Shown: piece after piece, positions 43,471 through 52,044 of the stretch
Layout: the number at the start of each line of letters is the position of its first letter
Position numbering within the stretch: position 1 is the stretch's first letter
Source of the DNA: Aphanothece sp. CMT-3BRIN-NPC111
GTDB lineage: Bacteria > Cyanobacteriota > Cyanobacteriia > Cyanobacteriales > JAHHGU01
DNA: 64,000 nt
Assembly: GCA_019359765.1 (NCBI GenBank)
Contig: JAHHGU010000009.1
Span: 1-64,000 of the forward strand
Direction of reading: 5' to 3'
Program-made: the position numbers and the translations under genes
The notes under the pieces: generated by a model
Databases searched by the model: none
What the model was told of the DNA's origin: nothing
What the model saw: only the letters and a program-made list of their open reading frames with translations

Positions 43471-44361
43471 TTAGGTTGATAAGCCTAGATGCTGTCGCAG
43501 GGATTGGCGCATGATGTCCACTGGCACTGGCTGCTGCAACCAAATTTGTAGGGCGGCGGCTCCCTGTTGTACTAGCATTTCCAGCCCATCAATGGCGCTC
43601 GCACCTTGGGCTTGAGCTGCCCTGAGAAACTGAGTCGGGTTGGGTGTGTAAATCAAGTCATAAGCGATCGCACCCATAGGCATTTTTGCCATTACAGCTT
43701 CATCCACTGGCGACTTATCAACATGGGGATACATGCCGATAGGCGTTGTATTCACCAATAAATCTGCCTGAGATATTAGACTTGGTAGTTCCTCCCAGTT
43801 ATGAACGCTGAGTTTAATAGGTAGGGGTGAATTAACCCAGCTATTTAAAAATTGGTTTAACTTCTCTTGGTTACGCCCAACGACTCGCACTTGGGCGCAA
43901 CCTAGTTGGGTACAGCCTGCCACTACAGCCCGTGCTGCGCCGCCATTGCCCAAAATCACTGCTACAGTTTGACTCCAATCTCGGTTTTTCTCCCGTAGTG
44001 GCGCAACAAATCCCTCTACATCAGTGTTCGTGCCACTCCAGCCGGAGCTGGTACGCCAAACCGTGTTCACCGCCCCTACAGACTGGGCGATGGGGGAAAT
44101 TTCTGTTAACAGCGGCATAATCGCCTGCTTATGGGGAATTGTGACACTAAAGCCCACAACACCGATGGCGGCAAAGCCTGCGATCGCAACCTCTAGATCC
44201 TCTGGTTTAACAGGAAGGGGTACGTAGACATAATCGAGTCCTAAATTTGCCTTTGTGTGGGCTACGCCTATCGCAGCATTGTGCATCACGGGCGACAGGG
44301 AATGCTCAACGGGATAACCAATGACCCCCAGCAGTTTGGTTGTACCTGTAATTACTGACAT
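43471..44361 (-). CDS. aroE: Shikimate dehydrogenase
   Basis: 296 residues from the ATG at 44361. It catalyses NADPH-dependent reduction of 3-dehydroshikimate in aromatic amino-acid synthesis. The shikimate site GYPVEHSLSPVMHN, the catalytic lysine in SVTIPHKQA, Asp in NTDVEGF and the NADP loop GNGGAARAVV are intact. Its ATG overlaps the stop of the gene upstream by 4 nt, so it is translated as the last gene of an antiporter operon, an unusual setting for aroE. Confidence 0.95.
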   Translation of the reverse strand: MSVITGTTKLLGVIGYPVEHSLSPVMHNAAIGVAHTKANLGLDYVYVPLPVKPEDLEVAIAGFAAIGVVGFSVTIPHKQAIMPLLTEISPIAQSVGAVNTVWRTSSGWSGTNTDVEGFVAPLREKNRDWSQTVAVILGNGGAARAVVAGCTQLGCAQVRVVGRNQEKLNQFLNSWVNSPLPIKLSVHNWEELPSLISQADLLVNTTPIGMYPHVDKSPVDEAVMAKMPMGAIAYDLIYTPNPTQFLRAAQAQGASAIDGLEMLVQQGAAALQIWLQQPVPVDIMRQSLRQHLGLST

Positions 44362-44879
44362 CAATGTTCTTGTTTTTCCTGTTTCACTGGTGCTTCTTGC
44401 TGCGCTGTAAACTTAACTTCCCCTGGAACAGAACTTAGGGCTATATTACCTTCTAGGTTTTTTTCCTGCACTCGACCTTCAATATTAACTGAGGGAGAAC
44501 CTGACGCTTCTGTTTGAGCGGCTGAATTATTACAACTTTTTAAGTGCGGCACTGAACCAGACAAATTCAACTGTTGATTCTGCCACAGACCAGATAAGGA
44601 GGGTTTCTCCTCAGCAGTCGTATGTTTTTGGTCGCCTTTGTCAGCAGGCAATAAATAGCCGCTTAAGTACTGACCCGATTGCTGAACAGTTAATATTAGT
44701 TCGTCGGCTTTGAGGCATCCCGGCAAATTTTGGGCGCTGATTCGGTAGTCTCCATCTATAGCGGGAGGAGCCTTGAGCTTGCTTTCTCCGTAAGCGGAGA
44801 CAACATTAAACAAAACCACAACTGAACCAATCGCCACTCCATAAAATGCCAAGGACTTGGGGCTGAAATGACTCATCAT
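44361..44879 (-). CDS. Hypothetical protein with N-terminal membrane segment
   Basis: 172 residues. A hydrophobic N-terminus (SLAFYGVAIGSVVVLFNVVSA, about 9-29) is either a signal peptide or an anchor. The exported part contains two short similar strands-rich modules (IDGDYRISAQNLPGCL, later VNIEGRVQEKNLEGNI) and two or three cysteines, and ends in a charged tail. It overlaps the antiporter stop and the aroE start by 4 nt each (ATGA type), so translation of all three is coupled. The function is unknown. Confidence 0.78.
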   Translation of the reverse strand: MMSHFSPKSLAFYGVAIGSVVVLFNVVSAYGESKLKAPPAIDGDYRISAQNLPGCLKADELILTVQQSGQYLSGYLLPADKGDQKHTTAEEKPSLSGLWQNQQLNLSGSVPHLKSCNNSAAQTEASGSPSVNIEGRVQEKNLEGNIALSSVPGEVKFTAQQEAPVKQEKQEH

Positions 44880-47086
44880 ACTTCGACTCCAGACTCTTGT
44901 GTGTCAACAGGCGCTTCGTTGCTTGTAGGTGAAAGCAGCGAGGAGAGGTGAGAAGTGACCTGACTGTAGCGGCGCGTAATTAAGAGCGAGGAGCGACACT
45001 GAATAGCCAGCTGATCTGTGTAGCGTCCTAGGGTTTGACGCTCGATTCCCCAAGCACGGCTAGTGCCAGCTATAGTCAAGTCAACCGATCCAGATGCCTC
45101 AACTACGGCTTGGATAGGGTTGGGTGCTTCTACAATGGGCAGTTCAATACGCGATCGCAACGTGGCTGGCAATTGCTCCAACAAAGTCATAAACTCGTAG
45201 CTTAATTCACTGGGAGCCTCCCCTTGTTGCACTACTCGTAAAACAGTGAGACGGCGCGTATCGCGATTAACAAGGAGTCTCATGGCGAGTTCCAGTCCTA
45301 ACTCATCATGAATATTAGCTGCGTACACCACTAATAACTTTTCGTAGGAGCGGACTTCCGACCCACTACTATCGTCTGGGTTGACAAACACCGCTACATC
45401 TACCGGGGCAGAGCTAAGAATTTGACCGACTCGTCCACCCAAGCGATTCGTACTAAATGCCGGACGGTGCCATCCCATTAAAATCAAATCGGCTCGATCG
45501 AGTTTAGCAACCTCTACTGTTGCCCGCCCCACATCTTTGGTAGTACGGACAATTGGATGTACTAAATGACGAATTTCTGGGGGTTCAAGAGTTTGAATCA
45601 ACGCTTCCAAGGCAGCTTTGCGGGTTTGGATCAACCGATCTGCTTCTCCGGGAGTGCTTTGAAATAAATAGTCCTCTTCTAGTTGAATTAAGCTGAGCGG
45701 ATGAACAGCAGCGGGTTGCATTTTTGTATCTGCGATCGCTAAGGCGATATGCAGCAGACCTTTCTGCGTATTGGGATTAGCAACAGGCACTAAAATCCGA
45801 TAGGTAGGAGAACCAACTTCTGTGCTTTCCCCGGCAGTTGGATCTGGCTCTACCATATCCAGTTGAATTAGCTTTTTCGGATAAGTCCACTCTAAAAGTG
45901 GAGAGGTCATAAACGTCGTTACCAGCGCCATGATTACCAGCATGGTGAACAGCAAAGGTGAGATTACCCCCAAGCTGAGACCAATGTTTAGCACAATCAG
46001 CTCAGTTAGACCGCGAGTATTCATCAACCAGCCGAGTGCAGAGGCTTCTCTTTTGTCGATACCGCAGACACGAGCTGCGACATAGGTACCCGCGTACTTA
46101 CCAACGATCGCCACTCCTAAAACTGCTGCACATAAGAGCCACAATTCAGGCTTGTTGAGTAAGCCAATTTCAGTTCGCAAACCGCTATAGGCAAAAAATA
46201 TTGGTAGCAAAAATATGAGAACAAAGTCTTCAGTTTTCTCGGCCAACTCCCGCACTAGGCCAGGGTTCTTGGGCATTACTGCTCCCAAGAGGAACGCCCC
46301 AAAGATTAAGTGAATGCCAATCAGCTCTGTTATCAAGGCTGAAGCAACCACGGCCATGTATATACCAGCCAAAACGAACTGGTTGAGCCGTCCAGCGTGA
46401 TCGTAGTGTCTGGAAATCCTCTGTAGGAGCCAACGCCCCGCCGTCACCATAAACCCTATGTAGAACAACGACCACAGAATAGTTGGTATGGCTCCCACCA
46501 TGCTGTTGGTACGAGTAACTGCGATCGCCAGCGCCAACAAGCACCAAGCTGTGACATCATCCACTGCGGCACAAGTCAGCGCCAAAGTTCCCAAGCGCGT
46601 ACCCTGTAAGTTGTTCTCAGTGATTATCCGAGCCAGTACCGGAAATGCCGTAATCGACATTGCCGCCCCTAAAAATAAGGCAAAGGCAGTAAACCCCACG
46701 CTGTCATTAGAAACCAGAGGGTAAAGTAGCAGAGCTAGCACGCTTCCCAGCGAAAACGGTACCAAAATACTGACGTGAGAAGTCAAAATCGCTATGTCCA
46801 AGTTTCCCTTGAGATACTTTGGATCTAGCTCCAAGCCAATCAGAAACATGAAAAAGATTAGCCCTACTTGAGATAGCACATTCAAGAAGGGAACGGCTTC
46901 AGCTGGGAACAATGAAGCCGCTAAATCTGGAGCAACCAAACCAAACAAAGATGGCCCTAGCATAATCCCGGCTACGATTTCGCCGATTACTAAGGGTTGC
47001 TTAATCCAGCGGAATCCCAAGCCCACAAGCCGGGAAAGTCCTATGACAATCAAAACTTCAACGAGAACAAGAATAACTGTTTGCAT
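44876..47086 (-). CDS. CPA2-family cation:proton antiporter with C-terminal USP-like domains
   Basis: 736 residues. The first ~400 form about 12 membrane helices of a Na+/H+ or K+/H+ exchanger: VIGEIVAGIMLGPSLFG, IGLELDPKYLKGN and the ion-site region TCAAVDDVTAWCLLAL with paired aspartates. The C-terminal ~310 residues are soluble and look like two universal-stress-protein-like modules (YRILVPVANPNTQKGLLHIA, then KLLVVYAANIHDELGLELAM), a regulatory tail found in cyanobacterial NapA/NhaS-type proteins. The ion specificity is uncertain. It is the first gene of the operon leading to aroE. Confidence 0.92.
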   Translation of the reverse strand: MQTVILVLVEVLIVIGLSRLVGLGFRWIKQPLVIGEIVAGIMLGPSLFGLVAPDLAASLFPAEAVPFLNVLSQVGLIFFMFLIGLELDPKYLKGNLDIAILTSHVSILVPFSLGSVLALLLYPLVSNDSVGFTAFALFLGAAMSITAFPVLARIITENNLQGTRLGTLALTCAAVDDVTAWCLLALAIAVTRTNSMVGAIPTILWSLFYIGFMVTAGRWLLQRISRHYDHAGRLNQFVLAGIYMAVVASALITELIGIHLIFGAFLLGAVMPKNPGLVRELAEKTEDFVLIFLLPIFFAYSGLRTEIGLLNKPELWLLCAAVLGVAIVGKYAGTYVAARVCGIDKREASALGWLMNTRGLTELIVLNIGLSLGVISPLLFTMLVIMALVTTFMTSPLLEWTYPKKLIQLDMVEPDPTAGESTEVGSPTYRILVPVANPNTQKGLLHIALAIADTKMQPAAVHPLSLIQLEEDYLFQSTPGEADRLIQTRKAALEALIQTLEPPEIRHLVHPIVRTTKDVGRATVEVAKLDRADLILMGWHRPAFSTNRLGGRVGQILSSAPVDVAVFVNPDDSSGSEVRSYEKLLVVYAANIHDELGLELAMRLLVNRDTRRLTVLRVVQQGEAPSELSYEFMTLLEQLPATLRSRIELPIVEAPNPIQAVVEASGSVDLTIAGTSRAWGIERQTLGRYTDQLAIQCRSSLLITRRYSQVTSHLSSLLSPTSNEAPVDTQESGVEV

Positions 47087-47484
47087 AATTTCCTCAAGAG
47101 TCCTCGCGCCTGAAACGTGACGCTAACTTGGGTTGTCCTAACAACCAGGCACGTAACGTGTCAGAGGGTAACCTGTTGCATCGTAATCTAATGACGAGCA
47201 AGGAAAAGCTCCAAAGCGCTATCTGGATGATTAGCTCTAGTATTTAGCCTTAGTTTGCCACCACCAGGCACATTCCGCATCTATTGAGCAGGATAATTCC
47301 ATATAGTTAAGTGTAGATGAGCGTTATCGCGAGCAACGCGCTGTGTTTGAGGTTCATCCCAGGAGCTTCTGGGGCAATACAGTTCAGTTAGCGCCTTCTA
47401 CCTTTCCTTCTTCTTTGTGTCCTTTGGGCCTTTGTGGTTCACTCCTAGCCTTAGCTGAACCATATTCGCTGATGCGGCAGAGTA
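47087..47484. other. Intergenic region upstream of the antiporter gene
   Basis: 398 bp holding the antiporter promoter. A CTTCTTTGTGTCCTTTGGGC stretch near 47409 has the look of a common cyanobacterial dispersed repeat. No gene was seen. Confidence 0.4.
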
Positions 47485-48828
47485 TCATAAAGCTATGCCG
47501 TTATACCGAAAGGCATTATCCCAAACCTGATCGAGTACTACCATAGCCTCTTCTAAGGGGAGAACATGACAAAACCCTTGGCTATCGTAGGTTAATAAAG
47601 AGATTTCAGCAGCACTATTGGTTTGTTCAGTATTCCGGCTCACTTCGCCTTTAATATCTTGCAGGTTATTCAACGGACCGTGGATATCGAAGTTAATCGT
47701 GGTGCCCAGCTTCTTCTCCATCCAGGTTTCGATCTTAGAGTCTAGCTGTTCGGGATTGAGTAGTTCTTCACTGATCATTAGATGGTAATACACCAAAATA
47801 ATTTCCTTACATTCCTCTTCCTCAGCAATGTCTATGAGCCGCCCGAAGGCGCTATCATTGTTAGCTAAATTTTTAAAAAAAAGCGTATCAGTTACATCTT
47901 TTTGGAATTTAATTTTTTTATTTTTGTAAGTGGTGTATTGCTTAAATGCAAATCCACCCAAAGTCATTCCTAAGGAGAGTGTTGCTACTAGAACCGGCAT
48001 AACATTTCGGAGCTGATCCGGTTCTACATCCAACGCTTCTATTAGGGGAGTTGCGTTTAGTACCAGCAAAATTGCAGCGATCAGCAGTAATATATTTGGT
48101 AAGGCTTTTAACAGAAGTGGAACGGCAGCCCCAATAGCCGGAACTCCAAAGAGCAGCCGATCTTTCCAAGTCATACGGGTTGTTACGTTAGGAAAGAGCA
48201 AGTCAATATCTAATTGAGGAACATTTTTATAAAAGTAAACATACATCTTACCGGGAGTAAATTTTAGCTGATCTATCTTGGCTTTTTTGCTCCGGAAATA
48301 AGCAGCTTCTTTAAATTTAATTAGTAAAACAATTCGTTCAAAAATATCAAGAACCTTTTCTTCTTTCCAGAAAATGAACTTTTTTAAATAAATTGTTTTG
48401 TAGTTATTTCCCTGGTAATAGCATATAAATCTATCGAATTCCTCAAAATTAACCTGGGTTTTTAAATCTATTAAAGATTTATTTGCCAAAGCTTTTTGTA
48501 CAGTCGCTTCAGATAAAGGAATATAATTAGCTCTTTCTAAGATATGGTTAAATGCATCAACAACCATTGACTCCATCTCTTCATATTGGTCAAGGCTCGG
48601 TTGAATTAATGGTTGAACATCTGTGTTGGGATTGAAGGGGACGTAGTTGTCTTTGATTATTTCTAGCGTATGGTGAAAGCGGAAGTGATAATACGCTGAT
48701 AGGATTTGGCAGAAATCCTTAAACTTTAAAGCATCAGCAGCAGATAGCTGACCATCTTGCAGGCAAAGTTCAATAATATCCCGGCGGCGATAGGGAATGA
48801 ACGCTTCTCGATTTTTGGAACCTGGCAT
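47485..48828 (-). CDS. TMEM143-like membrane protein (DUF3754 type)
   Basis: 447 residues. The family pattern is recognisable: EAFIPYRRRDIIELCLQDG, then YHFRFHHTLEIIKDNYVPFNP, and the core GKMYVYFYKNVPQLDIDLLFP. Two or three hydrophobic helices (about 230-300) split a long soluble N-terminal half from a C-terminal soluble domain that contains EEEECKEIILVYYHLM. Eukaryotic relatives are mitochondrial; the function is unknown in both. It stands alone. Confidence 0.75.
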   Translation of the reverse strand: MPGSKNREAFIPYRRRDIIELCLQDGQLSAADALKFKDFCQILSAYYHFRFHHTLEIIKDNYVPFNPNTDVQPLIQPSLDQYEEMESMVVDAFNHILERANYIPLSEATVQKALANKSLIDLKTQVNFEEFDRFICYYQGNNYKTIYLKKFIFWKEEKVLDIFERIVLLIKFKEAAYFRSKKAKIDQLKFTPGKMYVYFYKNVPQLDIDLLFPNVTTRMTWKDRLLFGVPAIGAAVPLLLKALPNILLLIAAILLVLNATPLIEALDVEPDQLRNVMPVLVATLSLGMTLGGFAFKQYTTYKNKKIKFQKDVTDTLFFKNLANNDSAFGRLIDIAEEEECKEIILVYYHLMISEELLNPEQLDSKIETWMEKKLGTTINFDIHGPLNNLQDIKGEVSRNTEQTNSAAEISLLTYDSQGFCHVLPLEEAMVVLDQVWDNAFRYNGIAL

Positions 48829-48954
48829 GAGTTGATATCTAGTTACTTACTAGTATCTTAATTGACACTCCCCCAGAGTCATGCACGGGTAATTCACACT
48901 TTGTCTAAACCAATATCACAGACCAGGCGGTAGAAGTACTCCTGCCGAACCCTC

Positions 48955-49347
48955 TTAGAGCCGTTGAGGCGTGGGCATTTGCACTGACCACTGTACTGGT
49001 GTTGCTCCCCGAAATAGTACTTTTTGGGGGTCGATGGTATAACCGGGTTTTAATTCAATGACTAGGCGAGTGGTTTGGTCGTCAAGCTGCCCAACCCTTA
49101 GATACGCCATAGCTCCATCTAGGGGCTTTTTCACCGTCGGGCTTTTCAGAGCTGTACCGGGCAAATCAATAACCAAGCGCGTGGGGTTAAAAATCAACAT
49201 TGCTTTTGGCTGTACCCCAGCGTTCGTCCTGAATTGGAGTCGGTTGGCATTGGCATCAAAATTCCAAAAGACAAGTTCACCGGCCATAGCAGGCAATGAA
49301 CACACAAAAATGCTCAAACAGTTAAGTAGTAGCAAGTTTAATCTCAC
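48955..49347 (-). CDS. Stand-alone AMIN-domain protein
   Basis: 130 residues: a signal peptide (LLLLNCLSIFVCSLPAMA, cleavage near residue 22) and one AMIN domain (FDANANRLQFRTNAGVQPKA, FNPTRLVIDLPGT, LVIELKPGYTI). AMIN domains target periplasmic proteins to the cell wall or division sites, usually fused to an amidase or a secretin. Here only the domain is present and the frame ends cleanly, so it is either an adaptor or the remains of a longer gene. Confidence 0.83.
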   Translation of the reverse strand: MRLNLLLLNCLSIFVCSLPAMAGELVFWNFDANANRLQFRTNAGVQPKAMLIFNPTRLVIDLPGTALKSPTVKKPLDGAMAYLRVGQLDDQTTRLVIELKPGYTIDPQKVLFRGATPVQWSVQMPTPQRL

Positions 49348-49772
49348 AAGGCAAGGCTCCTAAAATTTTTTGTTAGTGTCTAGATGAGACAAGCATCGGG
49401 AGATGTTCCAAAATTACCCTTTGGCAATTATCCCAACCCTTGCTACTACGGAAAATTCGCAGTTTCACTTTCATTGCGCCATAGATATTTTTGGTGTGGA
49501 GAAGCACCGTATTTTTGTTAACTCTAATGCCACTTACTGACAGAGAAGGCTCAGATTTCTATATTGTTCTAAGCGATAAGAGAGGCTATTTTTTGCCCCT
49601 AATAGGCTTTAGGTTTTATAGCCTTACATTTTATAGGGAACGAACCACACTTCAACACTTTTGTTGTATTGCGGGTTACCTACTAAAATCACCGCCCGAA
49701 TCATTGCTCCGGGCGGTGAAGTCGAATCTGGCTGCCTAGTTTGCTCTCTTCAACGCCATTAACAGCCTAAAG
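49348..49772. other. Intergenic region with terminator
   Basis: 425 bp between the AMIN gene and rpsU. It holds the rpsU terminator hairpin (49690-49718). An open frame at 49491-49739 has no coding character. Confidence 0.5.
49690..49718 (-). terminator. Hairpin terminator after rpsU
   Basis: CACCGCCCG (49690-49698) pairs perfectly with CGGGCGGTG (49710-49718), loop 11 nt, followed on the minus strand by ATTTTAG. It lies 55 nt beyond the rpsU stop. Confidence 0.75.
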
Positions 49773-49952
49773 CTAATTGAAACGTCTCTTGCGTCGAGCC
49801 GCAACTGCCTTGCGTTTGCGCTTTTCCAGGGGAGTTTCAAAGTGCCGATTTTTTTTTACATCTGCTAAAATTCCCGCTTTAGAGACTTGGCGTTTGAATC
49901 GGCGTAGAGCCGAATCAATACCTTCATTTTCGCCTAGTAGCACCTGGGTCAT
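49773..49952 (-). CDS. rpsU: 30S ribosomal protein S21
   Basis: A short gene of 59 residues, [20 protein letters not shown] onward, with the basic C-terminus [17 protein letters not shown]. The sequence and length are those of bacterial S21 (bS21). AAAGGAG stands just before the ATG. It lies 264 bp downstream of an RRM protein gene on the same strand, the rbp-rpsU arrangement known from Anabaena and other cyanobacteria, where the two are linked in cold response. Confidence 0.95.
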   Translation of the reverse strand: MTQVLLGENEGIDSALRRFKRQVSKAGILADVKKNRHFETPLEKRKRKAVAARRKRRFN

Positions 49953-50216
49953 CCTTGCTCCTTTCTTCCTAGAGGTGATTCAGTTCTAAGGCCGTCTTAA
50001 TTTCTACCGTTTCACAAAGTTATTTACTATAGGACTTACGCAGAGCAACAAGAAATACAGAGGTTTGCTTAGAGGGCTGATTTTCTGCTCGAGAAACTCT
50101 GGCAGATGCCCTGCTGTTTGAAGTGTAAGTCCATAATAAACATTATGAATCCAGGTTGCACGAGCGGCCAATCTTTGCTATTTCAATGCGTGATTTCCAG
50201 TTCGCGTGCCAGCAAC

Positions 50217-50543
50217 TTAATAGCGTCCAGGAGAAGAATTTCCGTAGCCACCACCTCTGTTACCTCCGCCCCCACTGCGGCCACCACCACCTCTATTATC
50301 TTCACGGGGTTTGGCTTTGTTTACCTTAAGGTCACGCCCCATCCACTCGGCTCCATCTAGTGCTTCAATAGCTGCTGTTTCTTCAGCCTCTGTTGCCATT
50401 TCTACAAAAGCAAAGCCCCGCAGACGTCCAGTTTCACGGTCTGTGGGGACATTAACCCGTTTTACGGTTCCGTATTCTGCAAAAACAGAGCTGATGTCGT
50501 CTTGCGTAACGTCGTAGGAGAGGTTACCTACATAAATCGACAT
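50217..50543 (-). CDS. RNA-binding protein with RRM and Gly-rich tail (Rbp)
   Basis: 108 residues: one RRM (about 1-80) with RNP2 IYVGNL and RNP1 RGFAFVEM, then a Gly/Arg/Asn-rich tail (GGGGRSGGGGNRGGGYGN). Cyanobacterial Rbp proteins of this form bind single-stranded RNA and several are induced by cold. GGAGG stands 7 nt before the ATG. rpsU follows on the same strand. Confidence 0.95.
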   Translation of the reverse strand: MSIYVGNLSYDVTQDDISSVFAEYGTVKRVNVPTDRETGRLRGFAFVEMATEAEETAAIEALDGAEWMGRDLKVNKAKPREDNRGGGGRSGGGGNRGGGYGNSSPGRY

Positions 50544-50860
50544 GAAATACCTCCAATGTTAAAAAGTGTAGAGATTCAGTTTCGGAGATATGCCTGCCGA
50601 TACAGAATAATACATTGTTTGGCAATTCTGTAACAAAGAACAAAACCTACAACCGAATCAAATTCAACATTGGTACTTTAACATACATCACTTTCACTCT
50701 CTAGACCCTTTTTAAGCACTGAGAGATACTCGTCGGGTTGGAGTAATTGGCACAGGACTTACACAACTGGTGGCTCTGTCCGCTATAGGTAGGGGCGACA
50801 CCTACGCCGCCCCTAGAGTGGTGTTTGATCTAAGACGCCGCTGAGGCTATCTCCCTGAGT
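50544..50860. other. Leader and promoter region of the rbp gene
   Basis: 317 bp. The part near the rbp start would be its promoter and 5' leader. A TAGGGGCG and CGCCCCTA hairpin (50790-50815) lies nearer the end of the cupin gene. No gene was seen. Confidence 0.45.
50790..50815. repeat. GGGGCG hairpin
   Basis: TAGGGGCG (50790-50797) and CGCCCCTA (50808-50815) form an 8-bp stem downstream of the minus-strand cupin gene. The sequence resembles the ends of the GTAGGGGCGGGTTT elements but is shorter. It may serve as that gene's terminator. Confidence 0.5.
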
Positions 50861-51256
50861 TTAGTCCTCTGGAGCTTCTGATAAACGGGTAATGTCATCC
50901 TCTCCAAGGTATTCTCCATTTTGGACTTCAATCATGACCAGTGGAATTACTCCTGGATTTTCGACGCGGTGAGGCGTACACATTGGAACGTAGGTTGACT
51001 GTTTTTGCATCAGCGTTGTCTCGTCACCATTACAGATCACTTTGGCTGTACCAGAGACGACAATCCAGTGTTCGCTGCGGTGATAGTGCATTTGGGTACT
51101 AATGTGATGACCTGGCTTTACCTCTATGCGATTAATTTTGTAGCGTTGGCTTTCTTCTAAAACGGTAACTGTGCCCCAAGGTCGTATCCGCGTAGTAGTT
51201 AGATGCGAAGGTCGCAGATCAATTGGATCTGGCTCATCATTGTGATTTTGAGTCAT
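50861..51256 (-). CDS. Cupin-family protein, mannose-6-phosphate isomerase type II-like
   Basis: 131 residues forming the cupin domain found at the C-terminus of type II phosphomannose isomerase/GDP-mannose pyrophosphorylase: RPWGTVTVLEES, KINRIEVKPGHHISTQMHYH (metal-ligand histidines), SEHWIVVSGTAKVI and TYVPMCTPHRVENPG. It lacks the nucleotidyltransferase domain, so it may be a stand-alone isomerase or a sugar-binding cupin. It is a single gene. Confidence 0.88.
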   Translation of the reverse strand: MTQNHNDEPDPIDLRPSHLTTTRIRPWGTVTVLEESQRYKINRIEVKPGHHISTQMHYHRSEHWIVVSGTAKVICNGDETTLMQKQSTYVPMCTPHRVENPGVIPLVMIEVQNGEYLGEDDITRLSEAPED

Positions 51257-51486
51257 TGCTTGCTTCCCAATTCGGCTACTTCTAGGGTATTTCCTTCTTA
51301 AGCGCTACCAGCAATGGGGGTGGAATGTTAAGGGATACGTTACAAGGAGCAATAGGCTACGGCAAGGGGCAAGCTGCTCTACAGATGTAGAAGTGATCTT
51401 TGTGAGGGACTTTGGGTACTCTAACTTTGACACTATTGTAGTGAACGCTTTAACTAGGACGCGCTCCAAAAAGGGGATTATTAAAG

Positions 51487-51720
51487 ATGTCTCAAGAGAT
51501 TGCTAAACAATTTTTAGCAGATGTTGCTCACAATACAGCTTTGCGAGAAAAGTTTTATACAGTAGGGAACCCGGATGAGTTCCTCAACACTGCTCAGGAA
51601 TTAGGCTATATCTTCACAGGTGAGGAGTTCAAGGCGGTCGTCCAAGAACATAGTGAGGGGGTTATGGTGAGAAGAAAGACTGGCGTTTGGCAATGGCTGC
51701 GAAGCGTTAACTGGATCTAG
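51487..51720 (+). CDS. Nif11-family small protein
   Basis: 77 residues with the Nif11 domain (AKQFLADVAHNTALREKFYT, then NPDEFLNTAQELGYIFTGEEFKAV, read in parts) and a basic, Trp-rich tail (RRKTGVWQWLRSVNWI). Nif11 domains are found in cyanobacterial peptides and as leaders of ribosomally made, modified peptides. No double-glycine cleavage site or cysteine-rich core and no lanthionine or cyclisation enzyme is nearby, so a free-standing Nif11 protein is more likely. Confidence 0.85.
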   Translation: MSQEIAKQFLADVAHNTALREKFYTVGNPDEFLNTAQELGYIFTGEEFKAVVQEHSEGVMVRRKTGVWQWLRSVNWI

Positions 51721-52044
51721 TGCCTGGTGAGTTGGTAGCGATCGCACCGATTGACCATTCCCATAACCCTGGAATAGGACCAGAGAAGTCTCTTGCGCCC
51801 CCTTCTCTCCTATGGGCCTCTGTTGGGGGGGTTAGGTTTTGGATGATAGGCTAGGGTGCGATCGCCTATTTCATCCAAGAAAGGCGATCGCGCCCCCAGT
51901 TTTTTCATTAGAACTCTTGCACGGCGTCGAGCAACCTTTTGCTCCAAATCTTGTGTAAATCTAGTGTTCATCTTTGGGTGAAACTCCAAAAAACATACTT
52001 TTGTAATAAGTCTATTCACTTTATCCGCCTTTAAGACAATTCTC
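51721..52044. other. Intergenic region before the nuclease gene
   Basis: 324 bp with two GCGATCGC-containing spots. A minus-strand frame at 51810-52046 could encode a small basic protein, but it overlaps the nuclease start and lacks a ribosome site at its internal ATG, so I do not call it. Confidence 0.4.

Noticed and set aside
49491..49739. 82-codon frame on the plus strand before rpsU
   Set aside because: It runs through the rpsU terminator hairpin and lacks protein-like composition.
51487..51720. RiPP precursor peptide
   Set aside because: The Nif11 domain is present, but there is no double-glycine leader end, no core peptide and no modifying enzyme nearby.
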